From NCBI GenBank assembly GCA_001544595.2, contig FCOH02000004.1, positions 62,001-126,000 on the forward strand: DNA of 64,000 bases, given 5' to 3'. This document shows, one piece after another, positions 46,312 through 54,919 of this stretch. How positions within the stretch are numbered: position 1 is the first letter of the stretch; each line of letters begins with the position of its first letter. The stretch is from Caballeronia peredens. GTDB taxonomy: Bacteria; Pseudomonadota; Gammaproteobacteria; Burkholderiales; Burkholderiaceae. Under the pieces are notes generated by a model. It saw nothing but the letters and a program-made list of their open reading frames with translations. It was not told where the DNA came from and searched no databases. The position numbers were made by a program, and so were the translations under genes.

Positions 46312-46734
46312 TCATGCCGCCTTGACCTTGCGCGCGCGCTTCTCAATGCCGGCCGCGAGCAGCGCGCGCCCTTGTTCTTCGTAAGCCGCCAGTTCGGCGA
46401 GCGTGGTGTTCAGATCTTCGAGCTGACGCGTGAGCACTTCGCGATGCGCCGCGATGGTGTCGACGAATGCCTGCAACTGCGTCGCCGTGCCGGTGGGCGA
46501 ATCGTAGAGATCGAGCAGCGTGCGAATTTCCGACAGCGTGAAGCCGAGCCGCTTGCCGCGCAGCGTGAGCTTCAGGCGCGTCCGGTCGCGGGCCGAATAC
46601 ACGCGCCGCAGGCCGTTCGAGCCTTCGCGGCTCGGCGCGAGAAGGCCTTGATCCTCGTAGAAGCGAATGGCGCGCGGCGTGACGTCGAATTCGCGCGCCA
46701 GGTCGGTGATCGTGAAATGCGTGGATTGAGTCAT
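46312..46734 (-). CDS. MerR-family regulator, LiuR-like
   Basis: 140 residues: winged helix-turn-helix FTITDLAREFDVTPRAIRFY then the wing NGLRRVYSARDRTRLKL and a coiled-coil dimer helix. No metal-binding cysteines, so it is not a metal sensor. It resembles LiuR regulators of leucine/isovalerate breakdown. A GACGTTTACGTTATCGTC dyad of the type they bind lies directly upstream, so it probably controls itself, aceK and the divergent MBL gene. Start at the ATG 46734; a GTG-like earlier option is less suited. Confidence 0.85.
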   Translation of the reverse strand: MTQSTHFTITDLAREFDVTPRAIRFYEDQGLLAPSREGSNGLRRVYSARDRTRLKLTLRGKRLGFTLSEIRTLLDLYDSPTGTATQLQAFVDTIAAHREVLTRQLEDLNTTLAELAAYEEQGRALLAAGIEKRARKVKAA

Positions 46735-46774
46735 CGCGGGCCGGCAGCGCAAACGCGCGCACAACGTTAGAATG

Positions 46775-46792
46775 GACGTTTACGTTATCGTC
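46775..46792. promoter_or_regulatory. LiuR-type operator GACGTTTACGTTATCGTC
   Basis: Imperfect 18-bp dyad in the gap between the regulator gene and the divergent MBL gene. It matches the TTTACGTAAACG-like sites known for LiuR. It is 41 bases before the regulator ATG and 47 before the MBL ATG, so it can control both. Confidence 0.65.
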
Positions 46793-46839
46793 AACTTCGC
46801 CAAATTGCAACGCGGCGCAAACCCGGAGGCACGGACCGA

Positions 46840-47913
46840 ATGAACGCACTCGAACACCAGCTCGACTATGTTTTCGCCGACGCATTGCCCGAGTCCGGCG
46901 GCGTCAGGGAAGTGGCCCCGGGCGTGTTCTGGCTGCGCATGCCGTTGCCGTTCGCGCTCGATCACATCAACCTCTGGCTGCTGCGCGACGAGATCGACGG
47001 CGTGCAGGGCTGGAGCGTCGTCGATTGCGGCATTTCGAGCGACACGATCCGCGCAAACTGGGAGCGCGTGTTCGACACCGTGCTCGACGGCTTGCCGGTG
47101 CTGCGCGTGATCGTGACGCATTGCCATCCGGATCACCTCGGTCTCGCCGACTGGATCTGCAAGGGCGGCGACAAAAAACGCTGGAACGTGCGCCTGTGGA
47201 TGTCGCTCGGCGAATATGCGATGGGCCGCGTGATGGGCGCCGGCGACGGCTCCAACGCGGGCGGCGAACGCGCGGCGGCGCATTTCGCGGCGCACGGTCT
47301 CACCGACGAAGCGTCGCTCGATGCACTGCGCAAGCGCGACAGCTATTACCCGACGCTTGTGCCGTCGATTCCGCACGAATATCGCCGCATTCGCAACGGC
47401 GACGTCATTCGTATCGGTTCGCGCAACTGGGAAGTCGTGGCGGGCTACGGCCATTCGCCTGAACATAGCGCGCTGTTCTGCGCCGCCGACAAGCTGCTCA
47501 TTTCCGGCGACATGGTGCTGCCGCGCATCTCGACAAACGTGTCGGTGTTCGCGATCGAGCCGGAAGGCAATCCGCTGGCGCTCTATCTGGAATCGCTCGG
47601 ACGTTACGAATCAATGCCCGCCGACACGCTCGCGCTGCCCTCGCACGGCAAGCCGTTTCGCGGCGTGCAGACGCGCATCGGGCAATTGCGCGAGCATCAT
47701 CGCGCGCGGCTGTCGGAAGTGCGTGAGGCATGCGCGCAGCAGGCATGCAGCGCCGCGGACATCGTGCCGATCATGTTCAAACGCAAGCTCGACATTCATC
47801 AGATGACGTTCGCGCTGGGCGAAGCGCTCGCGCATCTGAACCTGCTCTGGCTCGATGGCACGCTCACGCGCAAGACCGGCGATGACGGCGTGATCCGCTT
47901 CTCGCCGGCCTGA
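46840..47913 (+). CDS. MBL-fold metallo-hydrolase, likely in the LiuR regulon
   Basis: 357 residues. Metal motif VTHCHPDHLGLADW, then His in GYGHSPEHSALF and ISGDMVLP with the bridging Asp, and His in LPSHGKPF. A helical C-terminal domain (LSEVREACAQ...) is of the kind seen in LACTB2-like thioester or RNA hydrolases. Divergent from the LiuR-like gene over the shared operator. A likely job is acyl-CoA or ester hydrolysis in branched-chain catabolism; this is inference. Confidence 0.85.
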   Translation: MNALEHQLDYVFADALPESGGVREVAPGVFWLRMPLPFALDHINLWLLRDEIDGVQGWSVVDCGISSDTIRANWERVFDTVLDGLPVLRVIVTHCHPDHLGLADWICKGGDKKRWNVRLWMSLGEYAMGRVMGAGDGSNAGGERAAAHFAAHGLTDEASLDALRKRDSYYPTLVPSIPHEYRRIRNGDVIRIGSRNWEVVAGYGHSPEHSALFCAADKLLISGDMVLPRISTNVSVFAIEPEGNPLALYLESLGRYESMPADTLALPSHGKPFRGVQTRIGQLREHHRARLSEVREACAQQACSAADIVPIMFKRKLDIHQMTFALGEALAHLNLLWLDGTLTRKTGDDGVIRFSPA

Positions 47914-47946
47914 GTCGCGTGAGCCGCCGCGCGGCTTGTTAGGCGC

Positions 47947-49533
47947 TTACTGCACCGATACGCTGCCGAGATTCACTCGCCCGAACGGGCTCACGCTGTA
48001 ACCGCTGACGTTCGCACGCGTGAGCGCGGCGGCGGTCGGATACACGAGCGGAATCCACAGCGCCTGATCGTGGATGATCTTCTGCGCATCGACATACGAC
48101 TTCGTGCGTCTGGCGACATCGGGCGTGGCCCGGCCGTCGGCGATGAGGCGATCGAGCTGGCTGTCGCAGAAGCGCGCGAAGTTGATGCCCGACTTCACCG
48201 CGTTACAGCTGAACAGCGGCGACAGATAGTTGTCCGGGTCGCCGTTGTCGCCGGCCCAGCCCATGAACAACATGTCGTGCTGGCCTTGCTTCGCTTCCTT
48301 GATCAGCTCGCCCCATTCGATGATTTTCACCTGCGCCTTCACGCCGATCTTCGCGAGGTCGGCCTGCAGCAACTCGGCGCCGGCCTTCGGGTTCGGATTC
48401 AGCACGCTGCCGTTCGGGCGCACCCAGATGGTCGTGTCGAAGCCGTTCGGAAAGCCCGCGTCGGCGAGCAGTTTCTTCGCGTCGTCAGGCGAATACTTGT
48501 ACGCCGCGATGTTCTTGTCGTAGCTCCATGTGTTCGGCGGATACGGATTCACGGCGGGCGTGCCGGTGTTGTCGAACACGGTTTTCATGTAGGTCGTGCG
48601 ATCGAACGCCATGTTCAGCGCCTGGCGCACTTTCGGATTATCGAGCGGCTTCTTCTGCGTGTTGAGCGCGACGAACGCCGTCATGAACGCGGGCGCCTCG
48701 CTCACTTTCAGCGCCTTGTCCTTCTGCGCGTCGAGCACGTCCTGCGGTTTCGGCGAGAGCGCGATCTGGCATTCGCCCGCCTTGATCTTCTGCGCGCGCA
48801 CGGCGGCATCGGGCGTGATGGCGTAGATCAGACGATCGATCTTCGGCTTCGCGCCCCAGTACGCGGGGTTCACGTCGTAGCGGATGATCGAATCCTTCGT
48901 GTAGCTCTTCAGCATGAACGGACCGGTTCCGATCGGCTTGCTGTTCAGATCGGTCTGCTGATTCGCCTTCAACAGCTTGTCCGCGTATTCGGCGGAATAG
49001 ATCGACGCGAAGCCCATCGTGAGGATCGGCACGAAGGTCGCGTTCGGCTCGTTCAGCTCGAACCTGACCGTCTGGTCATCGACTTTCGACACGCTCTTGA
49101 TCAGCTTGACGAGTCCCATCGACTGCGCGTGCGGGAAACCGCTCGCGCCGGCGACCTTGTGCCACGGATTGCTCTCCGAGAGCATGCGCTCGAAAGTGAA
49201 GACGACGTCGTCGGCCGTGAGCGGACGCGTCGGCTTGAAGTAGTCGGTCGTCTGGAACTGGACGTTCGGACGCAGATGAAAGGTGTAGCTCAGGCCGTCG
49301 CTGCTGACGTCCCATTTGTCGGCGAGCGAGGGCGCGACCTTCTTCGCGGCTTCGTCGTAGACGACGAGCGTGTTGAAGATGACATCGGCGGACGCGTTGG
49401 TCGTCACGAGCGAATTGAACTGCACGACGTCGAAGCCGTCCGGGCTCGCTTCGGTGCAGACGGTGAGGGGCTTCGACATCGCGAGCACCGGTGCGGCGAG
49501 CAGGGCCGCTGCGGCGAGAAGTTTCAGGCGCAT
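47947..49533 (-). CDS. Peptide-type ABC transporter substrate-binding protein (DppA-like)
   Basis: Periplasmic family 5 solute-binding protein of 528 residues. Signal peptide MRLKLLAAAALLAAPVLAMS; mature start KPLTVCTEASPDGFDVVQF as in DppA. Also seen: ADDVVFTFERMLSESNPWH and VRQALNMAFDRTTY. A role in dipeptide uptake is the best guess. The permease and ATPase genes are not adjacent, so it must pair with components elsewhere. Confidence 0.9.
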   Translation of the reverse strand: MRLKLLAAAALLAAPVLAMSKPLTVCTEASPDGFDVVQFNSLVTTNASADVIFNTLVVYDEAAKKVAPSLADKWDVSSDGLSYTFHLRPNVQFQTTDYFKPTRPLTADDVVFTFERMLSESNPWHKVAGASGFPHAQSMGLVKLIKSVSKVDDQTVRFELNEPNATFVPILTMGFASIYSAEYADKLLKANQQTDLNSKPIGTGPFMLKSYTKDSIIRYDVNPAYWGAKPKIDRLIYAITPDAAVRAQKIKAGECQIALSPKPQDVLDAQKDKALKVSEAPAFMTAFVALNTQKKPLDNPKVRQALNMAFDRTTYMKTVFDNTGTPAVNPYPPNTWSYDKNIAAYKYSPDDAKKLLADAGFPNGFDTTIWVRPNGSVLNPNPKAGAELLQADLAKIGVKAQVKIIEWGELIKEAKQGQHDMLFMGWAGDNGDPDNYLSPLFSCNAVKSGINFARFCDSQLDRLIADGRATPDVARRTKSYVDAQKIIHDQALWIPLVYPTAAALTRANVSGYSVSPFGRVNLGSVSVQ

Positions 49534-49724
49534 GAGATCTCCCGTGACCGGACGGTCACACTACGTTTCGTTCTTTGTTGTTCGTGGAATTGCGTGGCGC
49601 GCGGCAAGCGGCGCGCCCGGCGCGGCTAGATTAGCGAATGCGCGTGCCGCCGACAACGATTCGATCCGCATACGCTTATGAGCGACTTGCCCAAAAGGCG
49701 CGCGCCGGGCTAAACTTGCGCGTC

Positions 49725-49822
49725 TTTGGGGAGTAGCCTTCCTTCGCGTGCGAAGGAGAACGCGTCAACATCCTCGGCTCTGCTGCCGTGGCGCGTTCGA
49801 CCGGAACGGTTTGGCGAGACCA
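49725..49822 (+). ncRNA. yybP-ykoY (Mn2+) riboswitch aptamer
   Basis: Aptamer in the leader of the CaCA exchanger gene. The conserved parts occur in order: TTTGGGGAGTAGCC at 49725-49738, GTCAACATCCTCGG at 49764-49777 and GGCGAGACC at 49813-49821. The hairpin CCTTC-GCGTGC-GAAGG falls between the first two blocks (49740-49756). These blocks are the metal-sensing loops of the manganese riboswitch. Edges are approximate because P1 is weak by eye. Confidence 0.87.
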
Positions 49823-49823
49823 T

Positions 49824-49889
49824 CGATGCACCATGTCGTTCCTGGCCGGACGGCGCCTGGTGCATCGTGGTTCGCTCGACGTCCGGCCA
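49824..49889 (+). promoter_or_regulatory. Candidate expression platform: two interlocked 10-bp inverted repeats
   Basis: Arm A CGATGCACCA (49824-49833) matches TGGTGCATCG (49858-49867). Arm B TGGCCGGACG (49843-49852) matches CGTCCGGCCA (49880-49889). The 5' arm of B lies in the loop of A and its 3' arm outside, so the two stems either form a pseudoknot or exclude each other. They begin two bases after the aptamer. Confidence 0.6.
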
Positions 49890-49988
49890 TGGAATCATCG
49901 TGTCCCCACAACTACAACATCCCCGTCTTTCGCGCGCGCGTGTGCTCTCGCCCGCGCTCCTTTCGCATCGATTCATGCGAGGTGCCGC

Positions 49989-50999
49989 ATGACGATGCTC
50001 TTCCTCGAACTCGCGCTGATGCTGGCGATCATCCTGATCGCGTCCGAACTTTTCACGAATGCGCTCGAACATCTCGGCGAGCGGCTCGGCATCTCCGAAG
50101 GCGTGACCGGCTCGCTGTTCGCGGCGGTCGGCACGGCGCTGCCCGAGACGACGGTGCCGATCATCGCGCTGCTCGGCGGCACGCCCAGCCGCGCGGTCAA
50201 CGAGGAGATCGGCGTCGGCGCGATTCTCGGCGCGCCGCTGATGCTCGCGACGCTCTCCACTTGCCTGATGGCAGTCGCGATCCTCAAGTCGCGCGGCTTA
50301 CGTGGCCGCATCATGCCGGAGCGCAGCGGCTTCACGCGCGATCTCAACTTCTTTCTGATCGCGTTCCTGATTGCCTGCGCGGCGATGTTCGTGCCGCATC
50401 ACGCGTGGCAGGTGCGCGCGCTGTTCGCGGTCGGGCTCGTCGCGTTGTACGTCGTTTATGTGATATCGACGTTCAGGGCGTCGGCGGGTCTCGTCGAGAG
50501 CGGACACGCGACGGAAGCACCGGAAGCGCTGTTCGTTTCACGCGTCGGATTGCCGACGACGCTCGGCACGATCACCCTGCAGTTTCTGATCGGCATCGTG
50601 TTGCTGGTCGGCGGCGCGAAAGGGTTCATTCACGGCGTGGAAGGCGTGTCCAGCGCGCTCGGCATTTCGGCGCTGTTGTTGTCGCTCATCATCATTCCGA
50701 TCGCAACAGAACTGCCGGAGAAGGTGAACAGCATTCTCTGGGCGCGAAGAGGCAAGGACACGCTCGCGTTCGGCAACATCACCGGGGCGATGGTGTTCCA
50801 GGGCACGTTGCTGCCGGGAATCGGGATCATGTTGACGCCGTGGGAGCCGCGCGTGGAAGTGCTGACCGGCGTGCTGATCACGCTCGCGGCGGCGGCGTGG
50901 CTGCGGTTCAACGCGAAGCCGAATGGCGTCGCGCTCTGGGCGTTGCTCGGGAACGGCGTGTTGTACGCCGCCTATCTCGCGCTGACGCTGGGGCGCTGA
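49989..50999 (+). CDS. CaCA-family Na+/Ca2+ exchanger-like transporter under riboswitch control
   Basis: Inner-membrane cation exchanger of 336 residues, about ten helices. The two alpha-repeats are present: GVTGSLFAAVGTALPETTVP and ISALLLSLIIIPIATELPEK, each with the acidic residue that binds the cation. The manganese riboswitch 170 bases upstream suggests its main job is Mn2+ (or Ca2+/Mn2+) efflux. ATG at 49989 has GAGGTG five bases before it; an ATG two codons in also fits. Substrate is inferred from the riboswitch. Confidence 0.87.
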   Translation: MTMLFLELALMLAIILIASELFTNALEHLGERLGISEGVTGSLFAAVGTALPETTVPIIALLGGTPSRAVNEEIGVGAILGAPLMLATLSTCLMAVAILKSRGLRGRIMPERSGFTRDLNFFLIAFLIACAAMFVPHHAWQVRALFAVGLVALYVVYVISTFRASAGLVESGHATEAPEALFVSRVGLPTTLGTITLQFLIGIVLLVGGAKGFIHGVEGVSSALGISALLLSLIIIPIATELPEKVNSILWARRGKDTLAFGNITGAMVFQGTLLPGIGIMLTPWEPRVEVLTGVLITLAAAAWLRFNAKPNGVALWALLGNGVLYAAYLALTLGR

Positions 51000-51042
51000 C
51001 GTCGGCGCGCTGACGTCGGTGCGCTGAAACACCCGCGCGGCG

Positions 51043-51074
51043 CTGCAAATAAAAATGCCCGCCGAAGCGGGCAT
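51043..51074 (-). terminator. Terminator of the fliD-fliT unit
   Basis: On the minus strand ATGCCCGC-TTCG-GCGGGCAT runs into TTTTATTTGC: an eight-pair stem with a stable UUCG loop, 83 bases after the fliT stop. It also lies at the end of the plus-strand exchanger gene. Confidence 0.9.
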
Positions 51075-51156
51075 CAAGAGCGAAGCAGCACGCCGTCAAT
51101 CCGGCGCGTTGTTCTTGTTGTTCTTGGAAGAGTTATCGGCGCGCGCGGAAAAAACT

Positions 51157-51468
51157 TTAGAAGCGCGCGGCCTGATGATATCGGCTGGCGGCTTTCGCGC
51201 CTTCCATCGAACGGCGATACGTCGCCGCGAGCGTGGCCTGCGCGTCCTGCGCGCGTGCGGCCACCGCGTCCATGCTCGCCTGGATCTTGCGGATGATCTC
51301 GAGCGCATCGGCCGGCTGTTCGGCCTGAAGCGCCATCACGAGCGGCGCGCGCGCATCGGCGAGTTCGGCGGCGCGCGCCCAGTCTTCATGGCTCACCGCT
51401 CTTTCGATCGCCTCGGTCAGCGACCACGCGTCTTGAATCAGATCGTGCTGGTTCATGGTTCGGTTCAT
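51157..51468 (-). CDS. fliT: Flagellar chaperone FliT
   Basis: Small helical protein of 103 residues (MNRTMNQHDLIQDAWSLTEA) of the FliT type. It holds the filament cap protein FliD before export and, in enterics, restrains FlhDC. It has no catalytic motif; identity rests on length, helical character and position 9 bases after fliD. An internal ATG four codons in is a possible start. Terminator follows. Confidence 0.8.
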   Translation of the reverse strand: MNRTMNQHDLIQDAWSLTEAIERAVSHEDWARAAELADARAPLVMALQAEQPADALEIIRKIQASMDAVAARAQDAQATLAATYRRSMEGAKAASRYHQAARF

Positions 51469-51477
51469 CGCTTCCGG

Positions 51478-53019
51478 TTACTTCGAGTTCGTGGCCAGCG
51501 CGCCCGCGCTGTTGGTGCCGCCGAACAACTGCGTGAGATAGTTCGATTGCGTCGCCATCTGCGACATCAGCGCATTGAGCGCGGTGAACTGCGCGTTATA
51601 CGCCGTCGTCAACTGCGCGGTGTACGAGGTGAGCTGCGTCTGCTGATCGGCGATGCTGGTGAGATCGTCGTTGAGCGCGGTCGTGCGCGTGTCGATGATG
51701 CCGCCGGTCTGCAGGAACGACGTGAGACTCGTGTTCAGCTGCGCCGCCACGCCATTGGTCGAATTGAACAGCGACGCGATCTTGCCGGAATTGTTCGTGA
51801 GCGCATCCGTGAGCGCGTCTTCGTCCGTCTTGAGCGTGCCGTCGGGCTGCAGCGCGATGCCGATCGACGCGAGGTTGACCTGACTCGTGCCCGAGCCGAC
51901 CGCCTTGCTGATCGTGCTCGCGATCGTGTTCTTGATCGTGTTCATCATCGAGTCGCCGAGCAGCGCGCCGCCTTGCGAGCCCTTGGCCTGCGTCGAATCG
52001 AACGACGTCAGCGACTGCGCCGTGCTGATGAAGTTGTTGTACGCGGTGACGAACGAGTCGATCGCCGTCTTCTGGCCCGCCACGTCCTGCGCGATCGAGA
52101 GGGTCTGCGTCGTGCCGACCGCGTCCGACGTGAGCGTCATGGTCACGCCCGTGATCGCGTCCTTGATCGAATTGGTCGCGCTCGAAACAGCCGTTCCCGC
52201 GACGGTCAGATTCGCGTCCTGGCCGGCCGTGCTTTGCGTCCAGCCGGCCGTGTTGTCGATCGCCGTGCGCGCGGGCGTGGAGATGGTCTTGGTCGGATCG
52301 TTGGGATCGGTCGTCGTGCTCGCGGGTACGCTCGTCGTCTTGACGGCGAGCTGGTTCAGCGCCGAGCTGCTGTCGTCGGCGTTGACCGCGATGTTGATGC
52401 CGTTCGAGAGACCCGTCGACGAGGAGCGCAGCACGAGGTGCGCGCCGTCCGTGCCGTTGACGATGGTCGCGGTGACGCCCGGATTGTCGGACGCCGAGTT
52501 GATCGCCGAGGCAATGCCCGAGAGCGTGTTGTTGGTGCTGTCGATCTTGATCGTGCTGGTCTTGCCGTTGACGCTGAGCGTCATCGAGCCGGTGCCGAGC
52601 GTGTCGGCCGACTTGAAGGCGCCGGACGTGAGCGACTGCGCCGTCGCGATGTTCTGCACGTTCACCGCATAGCTGCCCGCGACCGCGCCGCTGGCGGCGG
52701 TGGCCGTGAGCCCCTTGCCGTCGGCGGTCGCGGTGAAGGCGGAGAGCGTCGTGCCGTTGGCGAGATTCGTGAGCGAACTCTGCAGCAGCGAAAGAATCGA
52801 CTTCAACGTGCCGATCGCGGTGAGCTGCGTGTTGTCGGCCGTTTTCTTGTTGTTGAGCGCGTCGGTCTGACCTGCGACCTTCGCGTTGACGATCGCGCTG
52901 ACGAGCGAGTTCACGTCCATCGTGGAATTCGTCGAGCCACTGATGATCGACTGCGCGGCCTGCTGGACGGCGCTGTTTGGATCGACAGTCGAACTCGATG
53001 TCGTGGCTACGGTGGTCAT
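51478..53019 (-). CDS. fliD: Flagellar filament cap protein (HAP2)
   Basis: 513 residues. FliD_N domain with STMDVNSLVSAIVNAKV, repeated beta regions in the middle and FliD_C with LTSFDSTQAKGSQGGALLGD and a helical end (YTAQLTTAYNAQFTALNALM). It caps the growing filament and lets flagellin fold. GGAG precedes the ATG. 185 bases from fliC, same strand. Confidence 0.95.
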   Translation of the reverse strand: MTTVATTSSSTVDPNSAVQQAAQSIISGSTNSTMDVNSLVSAIVNAKVAGQTDALNNKKTADNTQLTAIGTLKSILSLLQSSLTNLANGTTLSAFTATADGKGLTATAASGAVAGSYAVNVQNIATAQSLTSGAFKSADTLGTGSMTLSVNGKTSTIKIDSTNNTLSGIASAINSASDNPGVTATIVNGTDGAHLVLRSSSTGLSNGINIAVNADDSSSALNQLAVKTTSVPASTTTDPNDPTKTISTPARTAIDNTAGWTQSTAGQDANLTVAGTAVSSATNSIKDAITGVTMTLTSDAVGTTQTLSIAQDVAGQKTAIDSFVTAYNNFISTAQSLTSFDSTQAKGSQGGALLGDSMMNTIKNTIASTISKAVGSGTSQVNLASIGIALQPDGTLKTDEDALTDALTNNSGKIASLFNSTNGVAAQLNTSLTSFLQTGGIIDTRTTALNDDLTSIADQQTQLTSYTAQLTTAYNAQFTALNALMSQMATQSNYLTQLFGGTNSAGALATNSK

Positions 53020-53204
53020 GTGCGCTCCGGTCGTGATGCTTCGCGATCGTTTGAAATGGGGCGGAAGCGCCAGGCTTCCGGAAAACGCGCACAGGGAGAC
53101 GAGCTCCCGGTGCGCTGACTGCGGTACTTCTGCTGCACTTTCTGCTTACATCCGGCGCGCATCGTACTGACCTTGCGCGCCGGTTACAGCGTCGGCCGGG
53201 TTGC

Positions 53205-54722
53205 TTAGCCGAGGAGCTTCAGAACTTGCTGCGGCATCGAGTTCGCTTGAGCCAGCACCGAGATACCAGCTTGTTGCAGCACTTGAGCCTTCGACAGATT
53301 CGCGGTTTCTTGCGCGAAGTTCGCGTCGGTGATTTGCGACTGAGCCGACGACAGGTTGGTCGATTGCGCCGTTTGCGTGGCAGCGATCGACGAGAAGCGG
53401 TTCTGCGCTGCGCCGAGGTCAGCCTGGATGCCGTTGACCGAGTTCAGTGCGTTGTCGATTGCTTCGATGGCCTGGTTGGCGCCTGCGGTCGTGCTGATGT
53501 CGATATCGGCGACGCGCGGCGGCACGTTGGCGCTGTTCGCGAGGCTGATGCCGGCAGAAGCGGCCTTGCCGTTCGTCGAGATGTTCGTCGTGGCCGTACC
53601 GATCGTGCCTTGCAGTGCGAGTGCGCCGCCTGCCGTGGTCGTCGCTGCGGTGCCCGTGCCGAAGATCGCGTTTTGCGCGGACGTCGACAGGCTGTTGCCG
53701 TCCTGGTCGGCGAACGAGAAGCCGCCTGCGCCGTCCGACTTGACGACCACGGAGGTGATCGTCGCGCCGCTTTCGTTCGCTGCGATGAAGCCGCCGTTGC
53801 TGTCGAGGCTCAGGCCCGAGATCGTGCCGAGAACCTGACCGCTCGTTGCACGGCCGGCGACGGTCGAACCGTTGGCCACGTTCGCGCTGTTGATCGCGGA
53901 AACGGCTGCCGACACGTTCGCGCTCGCGGCCGCCGGGGTGCTGGTGATATTGCCCAGTGCGCCGGTCGATGCGCCTTGCAGCGTCAGCGCGGTGCCTGCG
54001 CCGCCCGTGGCGGTGCCGAACAGCGACGTCACTGCCGTGTTCGACAGCGCGACGTTGTTTTGGTCGGTGAACTTGAAGCCGCCCTTTCCGTCTGCGAGCA
54101 CGTTGATCGACGTGACCGACGGCTTCGCGCCGTTGGTCGTCGCAGCGCCCGAGGAGTCGAGCGACAGACCCGACAGCGTGGCCACTTGCGAGCCCGATGC
54201 GAGCAGGCCCGTGCCGAGCTTCGCAGCCGACACGCTATGGCTCATGTCGATCGAGATCGTCTGGCCGACGTTCGCGCCGACCTGGAAGGTCACTTGACCG
54301 GCCGTGCCGTCGAGCACGTTGGTGCCGTTGTACGTGGTTTGCGAAGCAATACGGTTCACTTCGGCGATACGCTGCGTCACTTCCTTCTGCAGCGCGGCCT
54401 GGTCGCTCGGCGACAGCGAGCCGGTCGCCGATTGCACGGCCAGCTGGCGAATACGCTGCAGGTTGTCGGTGATCTGCGAGAGACCGCTCGATGCCGTCTG
54501 GGTCATCGACACGCCGTCGTTCGCGTTCGAGATGCCTTGGTTCAGGCCGTTGATCTGCGACGTCATGCGCGATGCGATCGCCTGACCTGCTGCGTCGTCC
54601 GCTGCGCTGTTGATCCGCTTGCCGGACGACAGGCGCGTGATTGCCGACGACAGCGCGCTTTGCGTGCCGTTGAGGTTTTGCTGAGCGATCAGCGAGTTGA
54701 TGTTGCTATTGATACCGATCAT
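53205..54722 (-). CDS. fliC: Flagellin with a duplicated variable domain
   Basis: Filament protein of 505 residues. D0/D1 ends are classic: MIGINSNINSLIAQQNLNGT at the start and QAGISVLAQANSMPQQVLKLLG (as two parts) at the end. The surface part holds two homologous units, about 181-250 and 299-372 (each SGLSLDS... then DGxGGFxFxDQ... ending LALQG/LTLQG), an internal duplication. Many Ser and Thr residues there offer O-glycosylation sites. A sigma-28 promoter and GGAGAGAAC precede the ATG. Confidence 0.97.
   Translation of the reverse strand: MIGINSNINSLIAQQNLNGTQSALSSAITRLSSGKRINSAADDAAGQAIASRMTSQINGLNQGISNANDGVSMTQTASSGLSQITDNLQRIRQLAVQSATGSLSPSDQAALQKEVTQRIAEVNRIASQTTYNGTNVLDGTAGQVTFQVGANVGQTISIDMSHSVSAAKLGTGLLASGSQVATLSGLSLDSSGAATTNGAKPSVTSINVLADGKGGFKFTDQNNVALSNTAVTSLFGTATGGAGTALTLQGASTGALGNITSTPAAASANVSAAVSAINSANVANGSTVAGRATSGQVLGTISGLSLDSNGGFIAANESGATITSVVVKSDGAGGFSFADQDGNSLSTSAQNAIFGTGTAATTTAGGALALQGTIGTATTNISTNGKAASAGISLANSANVPPRVADIDISTTAGANQAIEAIDNALNSVNGIQADLGAAQNRFSSIAATQTAQSTNLSSAQSQITDANFAQETANLSKAQVLQQAGISVLAQANSMPQQVLKLLG
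53604..54182 (-). repeat. Internal duplication in the flagellin variable domain
   Basis: The stretch coding residues 181-250 (53973-54182) is related to that coding 299-372 (about 53607-53828), by protein similarity across some 70 residues. DNA identity is lower, so the duplication is not very recent. Confidence 0.7.
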
Positions 54723-54809
54723 TTGTTCTCTCCAGTCTTGCTGGCCGTTCGTTGAATGAACAACGCCTGTTTTGGCGGAAGCGACGTCATTGCTGGCCGC
54801 TTGTTTAGG

Positions 54810-54836
54810 TTTTCGGCCCGGGTGAGAGAAACTTTA
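54810..54836 (-). promoter_or_regulatory. Sigma-28 (FliA) promoter of fliC
   Basis: Minus strand: TAAAGTTT (54836-54829), an 11-base spacer, then GCCGAAAA (54817-54810). This is nearly the full sigma-28 consensus (TAAAGTTT-N11-GCCGATAA), about 90 bases before the fliC ATG. Confidence 0.92.
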
Positions 54837-54919
54837 GACAGATTGATTGCTTGTTGATCTGCGCGCGGCCGGCTGCCTTCGCAGGCGGCCCGCCGCGCGC
54901 CGCGCGCGCGAACCGCGGC

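Noticed and set aside
49544..49559. GTGACC-GGAC-GGTCAC dyad before the peptide-binding protein gene
   Set aside because: Six-base arms of common GC-rich sequence directly beside the ribosome site; too weak to call an operator.
51055..53118. A 687-codon plus-strand frame
   Set aside because: Opposite fliD and fliT; Arg-rich with no motif.
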